This document shows positions 53,501 through 61,766 of a DNA stretch of 64,000 bases, piece by piece. The notes below the pieces were generated by a model. It did no database searches and was not told the DNA's origin. It was given only the letters and a program-made list of their open reading frames with translations. This stretch comes from Burkholderiales bacterium (GTDB lineage: Bacteria; Pseudomonadota; Gammaproteobacteria; Burkholderiales; SG8-41), in NCBI GenBank assembly GCA_019634975.1, contig JAHCAI010000003.1, positions 1 through 64,000 of the forward strand, given 5' to 3'. The position numbers and the translations under genes were made by a program. Within the stretch, counting starts at the first letter, position 1, and the number at the start of each line of letters is the position of its first letter.

Positions 53501-54195
53501 TCGAAACGCTCGCGGAAGCGCTGGCGGAAGGCGGTGCGCGCGGCCTCGTCCATCGGAAACTCGCGCGCCGGCAAGAGCCGCACCTCCGGCACTTTCATGA
53601 TCGAGCGCTGGCTGTCGATGTCGAAGCTTCGGATCGAATCGATGACGTCGTCGAAAAGGTCGATGCGGTAGGGCAGCGGGCTGCCCATCGGATAGAGGTC
53701 GATCAGACCGCCGCGGAAACTGTATTCACCGGGTGCGACGACCTGGGTCACCGCGTTGTAGCCGGCGAGTGTCAGTTGCAGCCGCAGCGCATCGGGGCCG
53801 AGTTTCGCGCCCTGCCTGAAATAGAAGGTGTTGGCGGTGATGTACTCGACCGGCGCGAAGCGGTAGAGCGCGGTGGTCACCGGCACCAGCGCGATGTCGA
53901 AGTCGCCGCGCGCGATCTGGCACAGCGTTGCCAGCCGCTCCGACACCAGGTCCTGGTGCGGCGAGAAATGATCCCAGGGCAGCGTCTCCCAGTCCGGCAG
54001 CAGGTGGATGCGCAGTTGCGGCGCGAAGAAGGGAATTTCCTGCAGCAGCCGCTGCGCCTGCCAGGCGTTCTCCGTCAGCACCAGCAGCGGACGAGCGCGG
54101 GCCGCCAGCGCGGCCAGGAGGGGGGCGTCGCTGGAGCCATGGAGCGGAGCGGTGCTGCTGCGCTGCCCGGGTGCGGGCAGCTGGGTCGGAAGCAT
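50590..54195 (-). CDS. mfd: Transcription-repair coupling factor Mfd
   Basis: About 1201 residues, longer than the usual 1150. Landmarks: the UvrB-like N-terminus, the RNA-polymerase interaction domain, Walker A VCGDVGFGKTEVALRAAF, motif II IDEEHRFGV, then the RecG-like helicase end and the C-terminal TRCF domain. Residues about 347-410 are a low-complexity insert encoded by repeats (52981-53150) and unlike Mfd. The ATG at 54195 is preferred over a TTG nine bases upstream. The gene removes stalled RNA polymerase and recruits UvrA. Confidence 0.93.
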   Translation of the reverse strand: MLPTQLPAPGQRSSTAPLHGSSDAPLLAALAARARPLLVLTENAWQAQRLLQEIPFFAPQLRIHLLPDWETLPWDHFSPHQDLVSERLATLCQIARGDFDIALVPVTTALYRFAPVEYITANTFYFRQGAKLGPDALRLQLTLAGYNAVTQVVAPGEYSFRGGLIDLYPMGSPLPYRIDLFDDVIDSIRSFDIDSQRSIMKVPEVRLLPAREFPMDEAARTAFRQRFRERFEGDPSRSQVYKDVSKGIPTAGIEYFLPLFFDKTALLTDYLPQDTTLCLRPGINEAIDEFWADTRGRHAMVRGDLANPVLPPQELFLTEDAFFGAIKGFARVDLAVVTAAVADAPSENDKNINKNNNLQKPHSIPSPALGRDKGTLEATQRVGVRVGEDGLPSPLPSPRDMRGEGEKQQVATAPLPPLNVERRADDPLHRLRAFTESFPGRVLALAETLGRRETMLEYFREYGLKPAQAADWAAFNAADARFMLGVAPLQAGYIDVAANVAIITENELYAAQVRQRAVRDAKRSSPEGMLRDLSEVKIGDPVVHEQHGIGRYLGLQTMDLGEGPTEFLTLEYASEAKLYVPVSSLHLISRYSGAAADQAPLHQLGSGQWDKAKRKAAKQVRDTAAELLALYAQRAAREGYAFKLKPHDYEAFAEGFPFEETADQAAAINATIEDLKSSKPMDRLVCGDVGFGKTEVALRAAFVAVADGKQVAVLVPTTLLAEQHFNTFSDRFADWPVKVAELSRFRSAKETADALKGLAEGRIDIAVGTHKLVSKDVKFRNLGLVIIDEEHRFGVRQKEQLKALRAEVDVLTLTATPIPRTLAMSLEGLRDFSVIATAPQRRLAIKTFVARYAKSLIREAVLRELKRGGQVYFLHNDIDTIRNVEEELTRLLPEARVRIAHGQMRERDLELAMRDFYQGRFNVLLCTTIIETGIDIPTANTIIINRADRFGLAQLHQLRGRVGRSHHQAYAYLLLPDEGNITPAAKKRLEAIQAMEELGSGFFLAMHDLEIRGAGEVLGDSQSGEMQEVGFNLYCTMLDAAVKSLKAGREPDLEAPLGVTTEINLHAPALLPADYCHDVHERLVLYKRLANCDSEDQLQLLQEELIDRFGELPDATRTLLDCHRLRLLGKPLGIARIDAGDAAINLQFVPNPPIEPIKIISLIQKKKHYKLAGQDRLCIETATPDLKSRLTEIRRLFAELG
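52981..53150. repeat. Dispersed-repeat cluster inserted in mfd
   Basis: A perfect hairpin (CCCTCTCCCCGC with GCGGGGAGAGGG, 52982-53010), a second hairpin (TCCCGCC...GGCGGGA near 53081-53098) and an AT-rich 30-bp repeat copy at 53121-53150. The whole block stays in frame and adds about 60 residues to Mfd. Confidence 0.7.
53121..53150. repeat. AT-rich 30-bp dispersed repeat, copy 4, inside mfd
   Basis: GTAAGTTATTGTTTTTATTG and on, plus strand. It codes on the minus strand for DKNINKNNNLQ-like residues of Mfd, so it is translated. Confidence 0.7.
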
Positions 54196-54278
54196 CGGAA
54201 GCAACTGCGGAAAAGGGCGCTATTATAAACGCGCCAGATTTCACACACCCGGAGTGCCCACGCATGATTTTCCCTCTC

Positions 54279-54428
54279 CGTCATTCCGGCGCAAGCCGGA
54301 ATCCAGCAACAATGTTTCACTTCCCAAGGCGTGTCATGGACAGCACATCGTGCCAACATAAAACTCCCTCTCCCCGCATATCGCGCATGCTTAAAACCCC
54401 CTGGATTCCGGCCTTCGCCGGAATGACG
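54279..54428. repeat. 28-bp inverted repeat flanking the sugar dehydrogenase start
   Basis: CGTCATTCCGGCGCAAGCC and on (54279-54306) and its inverted copy at 54401-54428 agree at 26 of 28 bases. The right copy is inside the coding region. Confidence 0.65.
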
Positions 54429-55529
54429 GCTTTGATGATGGCCTTGTCTGTTCCCGCCGCCGCCCAGCCGCAGACCGTCAAATCCGAAAAACACGACTTC
54501 CGCGTCGTCACGCTGGTGCGCGGCCTGCAGAATCCCTGGTCGCTGGCTTTCCTGCCTGACGGCCGCATGCTGGTGACCGAACGCGCCGGACGGTTGCGCA
54601 TCGTCAACAAGGACCACTCGCTCGATCCCAAACCGGTCGAAGGCCTGCCCGAGATCGTCGCCAGTGGCCAGGGCGGCCTGCTCGATGTCGCGCGGCATCC
54701 CCAGTACGAGAAAAACGGCTGGATCTACTGGTCGTACAATGCGACCGGCCCCGGCGGCTGGGGCACGGCGCTGGCGCGCGGCAAGCTGCAGGGCAGCCGC
54801 ATGACCGAGGTGCAGGTGCTGTTCAGCATGGAGCCCAAGACTCGCGCTGGCCATCATTTCGGTAGCCGTATCGTCTTCGACGGCAAGGGGCATGTCTACC
54901 TGACGCTGGGCGACCGCGGCGACATGCCGCGCGCGCAGAAACTCGACGACCACGCCGGTTCGGTCATCCGCCTGCACGACGACGGCCGCGTGCCGAAGGA
55001 CAATCCCTTCGTCGGCCGCGCCGGCGCCAAGCCGGAGAAATTCACGCTCGGCAATCGCAACATGCAGGGTGCAGCGCTGCACCCGCAGACCGGCGAGCTG
55101 TGGACCCATGAACACGGCCCCCAGGGCGGCGACGAAATCAACGTCATGCGTTCAGGCCGCAACTACGGCTGGCCGGTGATCACCTACGGCGTCAACTACG
55201 GCATCGGTACCCGCATCGGCGAAGGCAGCGCCAAACCCGGCATGGAGCAGCCGCTGCACGTCTGGGTGCCATCGATCGCGCCCTCGGGCATGGCCTTCTA
55301 CACCGGCGACAAATTTCCCAACTGGAAAGGCAACCTGCTGATCGGTGCGCTCCGCGACGAGATGCTTGTGCGGCTGGAACTGAACGGCGAAAAGGTCGTG
55401 CGCGAGGAACGGATGATCAAGGACCAGATCGGGCGCATCCGCGATGTGCGGGTGGGGCCGGACGGGTTTGTTTATCTGCTGACGGATGAGCGGGATGGGG
55501 TGGTGGTGAGGTTGGAGGTGGTGAATTAA
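54387..55529 (+). CDS. PQQ-dependent sugar dehydrogenase family protein
   Basis: A 380-residue exported beta-propeller of the soluble glucose dehydrogenase (Gdh/Asd/YliI) family. WSLAFLPDGRMLVTERAG, GGLLDVARHPQY and GWPVITYGVNYG are family landmarks; PQQ, Ca and catalytic His residues lie in HHFGSRIVFDGKGH and LWTHEHGPQGGDEIN. Substrates are aldose sugars in the family. Start uncertain: ATG 54387 or 54423; the first leads through a dispersed repeat (LKTPWIPAFAGMT) before the hydrophobic part, the second gives a short signal (MTALMMALSVPAAAQ). Stop followed by a 30-bp repeat copy. Confidence 0.85.
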   Translation: MLKTPWIPAFAGMTALMMALSVPAAAQPQTVKSEKHDFRVVTLVRGLQNPWSLAFLPDGRMLVTERAGRLRIVNKDHSLDPKPVEGLPEIVASGQGGLLDVARHPQYEKNGWIYWSYNATGPGGWGTALARGKLQGSRMTEVQVLFSMEPKTRAGHHFGSRIVFDGKGHVYLTLGDRGDMPRAQKLDDHAGSVIRLHDDGRVPKDNPFVGRAGAKPEKFTLGNRNMQGAALHPQTGELWTHEHGPQGGDEINVMRSGRNYGWPVITYGVNYGIGTRIGEGSAKPGMEQPLHVWVPSIAPSGMAFYTGDKFPNWKGNLLIGALRDEMLVRLELNGEKVVREERMIKDQIGRIRDVRVGPDGFVYLLTDERDGVVVRLEVVN

Positions 55530-55555
55530 AATATATAATAAAATCAATAACTTAT
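55527..55555. repeat. AT-rich 30-bp dispersed repeat, copy 5
   Basis: TAAAATATATAATAAAATC and on to ATAACTTAT. It begins with the dehydrogenase stop codon and reads opposite in direction to copy 4. Confidence 0.65.
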
Positions 55556-55669
55556 TTATTCTACGCTATTGTGCGAAAGGATGCTGCCATGAACGATGCA
55601 TGTGCGATTCTGGTGTGGAACATTAATTAAGAATGGCTACTAATCTGCAGTTTGGCGTATTAATGCTTG

Positions 55670-56389
55670 ATGAAAGTGCTGCTGCTTATAGCTGAAGGGG
55701 TGAGCTTCGTCGCTGCTCTAGTTTTTGGGCTCCTTTGGTGCTTCGATATTCATGGCAGGTGGGAGGCTTTGTCAGCGTTCTTCGCTCTATTGACTGGTGG
55801 TGCCGAACTTGTAAGGCGTCGCAGCAAGAAAAGTGCTCTAGATCGATTTCCATCGGATGGTGCTCGCATACAGCACCGTGAAAAGCTGCGAAAGGAGTTT
55901 CGAGAGGAGTTATACAACTGCCGTGCTAAGAAACTCCGTCAGGACGTCATCGTTCGTCGAGTTGACCGTGTTGATGACTATCCCAATATTGACAACAAGA
56001 GGCCGGGTATCTCGCCTTGGTTTCGAGTAGCCTTCCTCGATATGTATGAACGGGGAATTGTTCTCTGCTTGAGCATCGGTGGTTTGAAGGAATGCGATGG
56101 AGGATACCGGTTTGTCGACTACGCAAACGATGAGAAATCAGACGTTACTGCGTGGCTCATGGCCGATGTGCCTTTCGACTCTATCGAAGCAGTAAATATG
56201 GAGGGGGACAAGTACTACTACTTCCCTCATATTTACTGCTACTTTGACTTTGGTGGCGAGCCGTATGAAAAAAAATGGTTTGCAGAAAAAATTGATCAAG
56301 ACCATGGCCATCCTTACTTCAAGAAGATCGCAGATTACGATGAGGTTGTCCGGAATAATCCTAAGGAAGGGGCGCTTTACTTTGGCTGA
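55670..56389 (+). CDS. Unknown membrane-anchored protein, AT-rich
   Basis: 239 residues. One or two membrane segments occur at the N-terminus (VLLLIAEGVSFVAALVFGLLW and ALSAFFALLTGGAEL), a charged region follows (RRRSKKSALDRFP), and the rest is soluble and rich in aromatic residues (KYYYFPHIYCYFDFGGEP). No known domain was recognised. The gene is AT-richer than its neighbours and lies between two ordinary metabolic genes, so it was probably acquired. A second unknown gene of similar composition follows. Confidence 0.6.
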   Translation: MKVLLLIAEGVSFVAALVFGLLWCFDIHGRWEALSAFFALLTGGAELVRRRSKKSALDRFPSDGARIQHREKLRKEFREELYNCRAKKLRQDVIVRRVDRVDDYPNIDNKRPGISPWFRVAFLDMYERGIVLCLSIGGLKECDGGYRFVDYANDEKSDVTAWLMADVPFDSIEAVNMEGDKYYYFPHIYCYFDFGGEPYEKKWFAEKIDQDHGHPYFKKIADYDEVVRNNPKEGALYFG

Positions 56390-56460
56390 ACAAGCAGAAA
56401 ACTTGTGTTGATTCCGGTTTACTAATGTTTCTGACAATATTATTGCGATTGGGGGAGGCG

Positions 56461-57036
56461 ATGGTGAATCGAAACTTCGTAGTTTTGTCTGCGGCAATAT
56501 TTACACTAACAGCTTGTGACCAAATTTCGGGTAGGCACGACATCGTTCGTGCTGGGAATCAAACTTTCCTTATCAATAAAGCTACTGGCGAAGCCAAGCT
56601 CATCGATGGTACCACCTTGGTGGCGGTCAAGGCTTTAGAGCCGACAGCGAGCGGCGAGCCGTTCAAAAAAGCGAAGACTTGGCCGGAACAGTCGATTAAT
56701 GATTTGCAAGGCGTAAAGTTCAAGCTACGCACAAAATATCGGGATGGTGCCATTCTCTGGATCGTCGAGGCTGGGCCATTTTCAGGTGATCTTGAAAAGG
56801 TCTACAAGGCAACTCAACCCAGTTCTGTGGTCCAGCCGACCGTGATGTTGGAGTTGTATGACGACGAGGGTTTTAAGATTGGCGAGCCGATTGAATTCAA
56901 GATTCGTCATGGTTCTCGGACGGTGAATTCGAAAAATGAAGTGATGGAATTGAACTGGTCAGGTGCGCAGCCAATGACTCCTGACACATATCGCTCAGCG
57001 GCTTTTGTGAACACAAGGTGGTATGGATTTAAATAG
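56461..57036 (+). CDS. Unknown lipoprotein, AT-rich
   Basis: A 191-residue lipoprotein with signal [19 protein letters not shown] (lipobox LTAC). The mature part holds a beta-rich domain ([49 protein letters not shown]). No family recognised. Same low GC and direction as the gene before it, 71 bases away; the two probably came together. A start 36 bases upstream is possible but gives a poorer signal. Confidence 0.6.
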   Translation: MVNRNFVVLSAAIFTLTACDQISGRHDIVRAGNQTFLINKATGEAKLIDGTTLVAVKALEPTASGEPFKKAKTWPEQSINDLQGVKFKLRTKYRDGAILWIVEAGPFSGDLEKVYKATQPSSVVQPTVMLELYDDEGFKIGEPIEFKIRHGSRTVNSKNEVMELNWSGAQPMTPDTYRSAAFVNTRWYGFK

Positions 57037-57221
57037 GAGTAATGCTGAGAGCGAGGCTTATTTCTCGTTTTCGGAACCCAAAGTGCCAGAGTGAAAATCT
57101 CTCTGGTTATTTAGGCTTGAGTCATCTTTGGTGTCATAAGTACCGGAGCCAATATCTTTCTGGATATTCTGCTGCGAGCTCTCTGCCATCATTCGCGCGT
57201 TCCCAATCCATTCACCTTCGC

Positions 57222-58550
57222 ATGGCCACATCACCCGTCATCTCCACCCTCCGCGTCATCCCCGTTGCCGGCCGCGACGGCATGCTGCTCAACCTCTCCG
57301 GCGCACATGCGCCGTTTTTTACCCGCAACCTGCTGATCCTCACCGACAAGGCCGGCCGCACTGGCGTCGGTGAAGTGCCCGGCGGCGAGAAGATCCGCCA
57401 GACCCTGGAGGAGACGCGACCGCTGGTCGAGGGGCGGCCGATCGGTGACTTGCAGGCCATCCTCAACGACATCCGCGCGCGCTTCGGAGACCGCGATGCC
57501 GGCGGGCGCGGGCAGCAGACTTTCGACCTGCGTACCACCATCCATGTAGTGACTGCAGTGGAGTCGGCGCTGCTGGATTTGCAGGGTCAGCATCTCGGCG
57601 TGCCGGTGGCGGCGCTGCTGGGCGAGGGCATCCAGCGCGAATCGGTGCAGATGCTGGGTTACCTGTTTTTTGTCGGCGACCGCCGGCGCACCGATCTGCC
57701 CTATGCCAGCGAGCCCGATGCCGCCGACGACTGGTGCCGGCTACGTCATGAAACTGCGATGACGCCGCAGGCGGTGGTGCGGCTCGCCGAGGCGGCGCAG
57801 GCGCGTTACGGCTTCCAGGATTTCAAGCTCAAAGGCGGCGTGCTGCGCGGCGAGGAGGAAGTCGAGGCGATCCGCGCGCTGCATGAGCGCTTTCCGCAGG
57901 CGCGGGTGACGCTGGACCCCAACGGCGGCTGGTTGCTGAAGGATGCGGTGCGCCTGTTGCGCGACCTGCACGGCGTGCTGGCCTATGCCGAAGACCCCTG
58001 CGGCGCGGAGGACGGGTTTTCCGGGCGCGAGGTGATGGCGGAATTCCGCCGTGCCACCGGGCTGCCGACGGCGACCAACATGGTGGCGACCGACTGGCGG
58101 CAGCTCGCGCATGCGCTGTCACTGCAGGCGGTGGACATCCCGCTCGCCGATCCGCATTTCTGGACCCTGGCCGGTTCGGTGCGGGTGGCACAGACCTGCC
58201 GCGACTGGGGCCTTACCTGGGGTTCGCATTCGAACAACCATTTCGACGTGTCGCTGGCGATGTTCACCCACGTCGGCGCCGCCGCGCCGGGCAGGGTCAC
58301 CGCAATCGACACCCACTGGATCTGGCAGGACGGTCAGCGCCTGACCAAAGCGCCGCTGAAAATCGAAAACGGTTACGTGCAGCTGCCGAAGAAACCCGGC
58401 CTCGGCATCGAGCTCGACATGACCGAAGTGGAGAAGGCGCATGCGCTGTACCTGCAGCATGGCCTCGGCGCGCGCGACGACGCGATCGCGATGCAATACC
58501 TGATCCCCGGCTGGACCTTCGACCCGAAGCGGCCCTGCATGGTGCGCTGA
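57222..58550 (+). CDS. gudD: Glucarate dehydratase GudD
   Basis: A 442-residue enolase-superfamily enzyme that turns D-glucarate into 5-keto-4-deoxyglucarate. The Lys-x-Lys pair is in [12 protein letters not shown], metal ligands in [15 protein letters not shown] and ATNMVATD, and the catalytic His in [12 protein letters not shown]. Start at ATG 57222 fits the family length. It stands alone; no glucarate transporter gene is next to it. Confidence 0.94.
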   Translation: MATSPVISTLRVIPVAGRDGMLLNLSGAHAPFFTRNLLILTDKAGRTGVGEVPGGEKIRQTLEETRPLVEGRPIGDLQAILNDIRARFGDRDAGGRGQQTFDLRTTIHVVTAVESALLDLQGQHLGVPVAALLGEGIQRESVQMLGYLFFVGDRRRTDLPYASEPDAADDWCRLRHETAMTPQAVVRLAEAAQARYGFQDFKLKGGVLRGEEEVEAIRALHERFPQARVTLDPNGGWLLKDAVRLLRDLHGVLAYAEDPCGAEDGFSGREVMAEFRRATGLPTATNMVATDWRQLAHALSLQAVDIPLADPHFWTLAGSVRVAQTCRDWGLTWGSHSNNHFDVSLAMFTHVGAAAPGRVTAIDTHWIWQDGQRLTKAPLKIENGYVQLPKKPGLGIELDMTEVEKAHALYLQHGLGARDDAIAMQYLIPGWTFDPKRPCMVR

Positions 58551-58637
58551 AAGGGGCGGGCGAGAGAATAAACAGGGCCAGCGTGAGCTGACCCCGTTTG
58601 TCGGGCGGAGATTTCCGCGTGCCCGTCATCTTCGCGC

Positions 58638-59054
58638 CTACAGCGCAAACTCCCCTTGAGCCTCCGGCTGCCACACCACCTTGCAGATGCGTATGCAGGC
58701 GCTGCGGCCGTGCGGCAGCGGCAGCACGGTTTCGTCTCCGGCGGCAAGCCCGAGCAGGGATGCGCCGACCGGTGACAGCACCGAAATGCGTCCGGCGGCG
58801 GGGTCGGCGTCTTCCGGATACACCACGCGCGCTTCGCGCAGTTCCCCGGTTTCGAGGTCCTGGTAGAGCACCTGCGAATTCATGGTGACGACATTGTCCG
58901 GAATGTCTTGGGGTGGCAGGACGCGGCCGGTGTCGAGCAGTTCGGCCAGCATTTCGGCGCCGCTCAGCGCGGCGGGTGCGTAGCGTCCGAGGTCGATGAC
59001 GAGCCGGCTCAGGCGCTGGTGGTCCTGTGCAGTGAAACGGATGTTCTGTTGCAT
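58638..59054 (-). CDS. rnk: Nucleoside diphosphate kinase regulator, Rnk/GreA-like
   Basis: A 138-residue protein with a short coiled-coil N-terminus and a GreA/GreB C-terminal domain: VTMNSQVLYQDLETGE, then VVYPEDADPAAGRISVLSPVGASLLG. Rnk binds RNA polymerase near the secondary channel. Start at ATG 59054 with AAAGG upstream. Convergent with gudD. Confidence 0.88.
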   Translation of the reverse strand: MQQNIRFTAQDHQRLSRLVIDLGRYAPAALSGAEMLAELLDTGRVLPPQDIPDNVVTMNSQVLYQDLETGELREARVVYPEDADPAAGRISVLSPVGASLLGLAAGDETVLPLPHGRSACIRICKVVWQPEAQGEFAL

Positions 59055-59421
59055 GGCGTAACCTTTTCCGGTGAAAACCCATGGGCGTCCGTCACGGCCC
59101 TGGGGCGGTGCGGACAACGATCCTGCGTTCTGGGAGAGCCCGGCGACCTCGCGCCGGACCGGAGGGTCAGCGGCGGTTGCGGTGCCGGGCGGCAGAGACG
59201 AAGGCGTTCTGCGTTCGGTTGGCGGTTTCGTGCTTGCGGGCCGGGATCAGCGCAAGGCGGGGACGTAAGGACACCAGCCGCGCCATGCAGCGGGCTGTCA
59301 ATGTGAGCCAGTATCCGATTGTTGTTGCCATGTCCTGATGGACTGTGATTTTCCGGGGAAGTTCAATGCTTCAAAGCTGCGGGGCGGATGAAGCGCGTGG
59401 TGGCGTTATCCGCCACATGAG
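59055..59421. other. Gene-free gap upstream of rnk
   Basis: No convincing gene or RNA. The part next to rnk presumably holds its promoter. Confidence 0.5.
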
Positions 59422-59694
59422 TCATCGCGTTTCGTAAATGCTCGACCGGTGCCCGACCTTGACCACAATCACGACCAGCTGGTCGTCGTGGATTTCATAA
59501 ATGATGCGATAGACGCCCTGGCGGACGCGGTAGCGGTTCTGCCCTGACAGCTTCACGCAGCCGTCGCCACGGGGATTGAGTGCGAGGGCGCTGATGCGAT
59601 CGAGGATGCGCCGTACGTCCGCGTTCGGAATGGTGCGCAGATCCTTGCTTACCGACTGCTTGACGGTGATCGTCCAGACCTTAGAGCTTGCCAT
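59422..59694 (-). CDS. RelE-family toxin
   Basis: A 90-residue toxin: WTITVKQSVSKDLRTIP, then LSGQNRYRVRQGVYRIIYEIHDDQLVVIVVKVGHRSSIY with the typical YRvRvGdYRviYe pattern and C-terminal Arg/Tyr. RelE cuts mRNA at the ribosome. It overlaps its antitoxin gene by 14 bases. Confidence 0.9.
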   Translation of the reverse strand: MASSKVWTITVKQSVSKDLRTIPNADVRRILDRISALALNPRGDGCVKLSGQNRYRVRQGVYRIIYEIHDDQLVVIVVKVGHRSSIYETR

Positions 59695-59914
59695 TCGCTT
59701 TCAGGTCGGCGAGCAGGGCTTCGTAGGTCATTTCCGGTTCGGCGGCGCGCAACTCGAAGGCGGCTAGGTCTTCCTGATCTTCGCGCATCAGCAGTTTGAC
59801 CGCCTCGTCCACCAGTTCTGAGATGGAAACCTGGGTGCTGGCTGCACGCAGACGCAGCGCCTGGTGGATCGCGGGATCGAAGTAAATCGTTGATCTTTTG
59901 GATAAATCGCTCAT
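59681..59914 (-). CDS. Ribbon-helix-helix antitoxin partner of RelE
   Basis: A 77-residue CopG/RHH-like protein. The N-terminus (SKRSTIYFDPAIHQALRLRAA) has the beta-strand and first helix of an RHH DNA-binding domain, and the acidic C-terminus (MREDQEDLAAFELRAAEPEM) is the toxin-binding tail. It precedes relE and probably represses the pair through the repeats at 59941. Confidence 0.85.
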   Translation of the reverse strand: MSDLSKRSTIYFDPAIHQALRLRAASTQVSISELVDEAVKLLMREDQEDLAAFELRAAEPEMTYEALLADLKANGKL

Positions 59915-59940
59915 GGGCGGGACTCCTTAAGGCAAGAGCA

Positions 59941-59965
59941 CTATAACGTTGTAACGCTATAACGT
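59941..59965. promoter_or_regulatory. Candidate operator of the RelE/RHH pair
   Basis: Three spaced AACG units, in CTATAACGTTGTAACGCTAT and then AACGT, about 30 bases before the antitoxin ATG. The ATAACG phase is suitable for RHH proteins. Confidence 0.5.
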
Positions 59966-60051
59966 CAAGATGTCATGGGGCATCTGAATTGGCATGGATT
60001 GATTGAAAGGCCGCGTCAGGTGATCTGTTGAAGTGCAGACGGAATTGGGTT

Positions 60052-60082
60052 CCCGTAATACGCTTCGCTCCTTACGGGCTAC
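60052..60082. repeat. 31-bp hairpin dispersed repeat, copy 2
   Basis: CCCGTAATACGCTTCGCTCC and on to TTACGGGCTAC; pairs with 48941-48971 at 26 of 31 bases, with compensating changes in the stem. Confidence 0.6.
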
Positions 60083-60104
60083 TTCCATCGATTTTTTTGG
60101 CGAT

Positions 60105-60956
60105 ATGTCATCCGCAAATTTCCCCGATACCCGCTACCTGATCACCATTCCCGAACTCGCGTCCCTCCTCAATGACGTCACGCTGATCGACCTCCGCCCC
60201 GCCGAGGATTTTGCCGTCGGTCATATTCCCGGCAGCACCCATGTCGACATTTACGGCGTCAGCCTCAACGATTCCGCAGAAGCACCGCTCAATTCTTTTC
60301 TCGCGATTTTCCGGGTGTTGTTCGGTTCGCGCGGCGTGCGCGCCGACCGGCCGGTGGTGATCTACGACCACGAATCCGGCGAGCGGGCTGCGCGGGCGGT
60401 GTGGCTGCTGGCGGTGCTGGGGCATCCGGACGTGCGGCTGCTCGACGGCGGCACGGAGGGCTGGCTGAGGGCGGGGCAGACACTCGCGCGGCTGAACGAA
60501 GCGCCGCCGCCGATGGACCCGACCAAGGCGCCGCCGACACCGCCGCCGTTCCGCGGCACGGTGAGCATGGATCTGCTGGCGACGCGTTTCGATGTCGAAC
60601 GCGCGATCGATGATCCGGGTTCGGTGATCGTCGACGTGCGCCGCGAGTCCGAATACCGCGGCACCGAGAAACGCGCGCGCCGGGCCGGCACGATACCCGG
60701 CGCGGTGCATCTGTTCTGGCGCGATCACCTGGATCAATACGGCGCTTTCCGCAGGCCCGACGACATCCGCGCGCTGTACGAAGCGAAGGGCATCACCCCG
60801 GACAAGACCGTGATCCCCCTGTGCCACGGCGGCTACCGCTCGGCCAGCACCTTCATTGCGCTGAAGTCGCTGGGTTACCCGAAGGTGCGCAACTATGTCT
60901 CGGCCTGGGGCGAGTGGGGCAACCGCGAGGACACGCGGATCGTGATTCCGGCCTGA
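60105..60956 (+). CDS. Tandem rhodanese-domain sulfurtransferase
   Basis: 283 residues with two rhodanese domains. The N-terminal domain has Asp in place of the active Cys (VVIYDHESGERAA), while the C-terminal one has the active loop LCHGGYRSA with Cys240. Thiosulfate or 3-mercaptopyruvate sulfurtransferase activity is likely; the loop CHGGYR is neither the classic CRKGVT nor CGSGVT. Start at ATG 60105; a dispersed hairpin precedes it. Confidence 0.88.
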   Translation: MSSANFPDTRYLITIPELASLLNDVTLIDLRPAEDFAVGHIPGSTHVDIYGVSLNDSAEAPLNSFLAIFRVLFGSRGVRADRPVVIYDHESGERAARAVWLLAVLGHPDVRLLDGGTEGWLRAGQTLARLNEAPPPMDPTKAPPTPPPFRGTVSMDLLATRFDVERAIDDPGSVIVDVRRESEYRGTEKRARRAGTIPGAVHLFWRDHLDQYGAFRRPDDIRALYEAKGITPDKTVIPLCHGGYRSASTFIALKSLGYPKVRNYVSAWGEWGNREDTRIVIPA

Positions 60957-61088
60957 GGCCGGTCCGGCTGCGGCGGGGGAGAGGGGGCGCCTTACCGTTT
61001 TGTAATTCCCGGCAGCTGCCGGCATGGGTTATGTTCGGGGCTGCGCCGGGCGGCGCGGCCGCAGCAATACCGGAACCCCATCTGTCTC

Positions 61089-61766
61089 ATGAAAATACTG
61101 CTGATCGAGGACGACGACCAGACCGCGAAGTTCGTGGCGAAGGGATTGCGCGAGCACGGCCATGCGGTCGAGCATGCCACGAGCGGGCGTGACGGGCTTT
61201 TCCTCGCGACCGGCGGCGGCCACGACGTGATGGTCATTGATCGCATGCTGCCGGCGGTCGACGGCCTGACGATCGTGAAATCGGTCCGCGGCGCGGGCAT
61301 CCGCACGCCGGTGTTGCTGCTGACGACGCTGGGCGGCATCAACGACCGCGTCGACGGCCTCGAGGCGGGGGCCGACGATTACCTGACCAAGCCCTTCGCC
61401 TTTGCCGAACTGCTGGCCCGCATCAACGCGCTGGCCCGGCGCCCGCCGATGGCGGGGGAATCGACGACGCTGCGGGTCGGCGACCTCGAACTCGATCGCC
61501 TCAAGCGCAGCGTGGTCCGCGCAGGCCGGCGCATCGAGTTGCAACCGCAGGAGTTCCGTCTGCTCGAGTACCTGATGCGCCACGCCGGGCAGGTGGTCAC
61601 CCGCACGATGCTGCTGGAAAACGTCTGGGAATTCCATTTCGACCCGCATACGAGCGTTGTCGAGACGCATATCAGCCGGCTGCGCAACAAGGTGGACCGC
61701 GATTTCGACGGAGATCTGATCCGCACCGTGCGCGGATCGGGCTACGTCCTCGATGTCGCCCGCTAA
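61089..61766 (+). CDS. OmpR/PhoB-family response regulator
   Basis: A 225-residue regulator. The receiver shows the acidic pocket IEDDDQ, the phosphoacceptor Asp51 in MVIDRMLP and YLTKPFAF with the conserved Lys. The C-terminal winged helix is QPQEFRLLEYLMRHAGQVVTR and THISRLRNKVDRD. Its stop overlaps the sensor kinase gene by 14 bases. The signal is unknown; a small secreted repeat protein gene follows the pair. Confidence 0.92.
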   Translation: MKILLIEDDDQTAKFVAKGLREHGHAVEHATSGRDGLFLATGGGHDVMVIDRMLPAVDGLTIVKSVRGAGIRTPVLLLTTLGGINDRVDGLEAGADDYLTKPFAFAELLARINALARRPPMAGESTTLRVGDLELDRLKRSVVRAGRRIELQPQEFRLLEYLMRHAGQVVTRTMLLENVWEFHFDPHTSVVETHISRLRNKVDRDFDGDLIRTVRGSGYVLDVAR

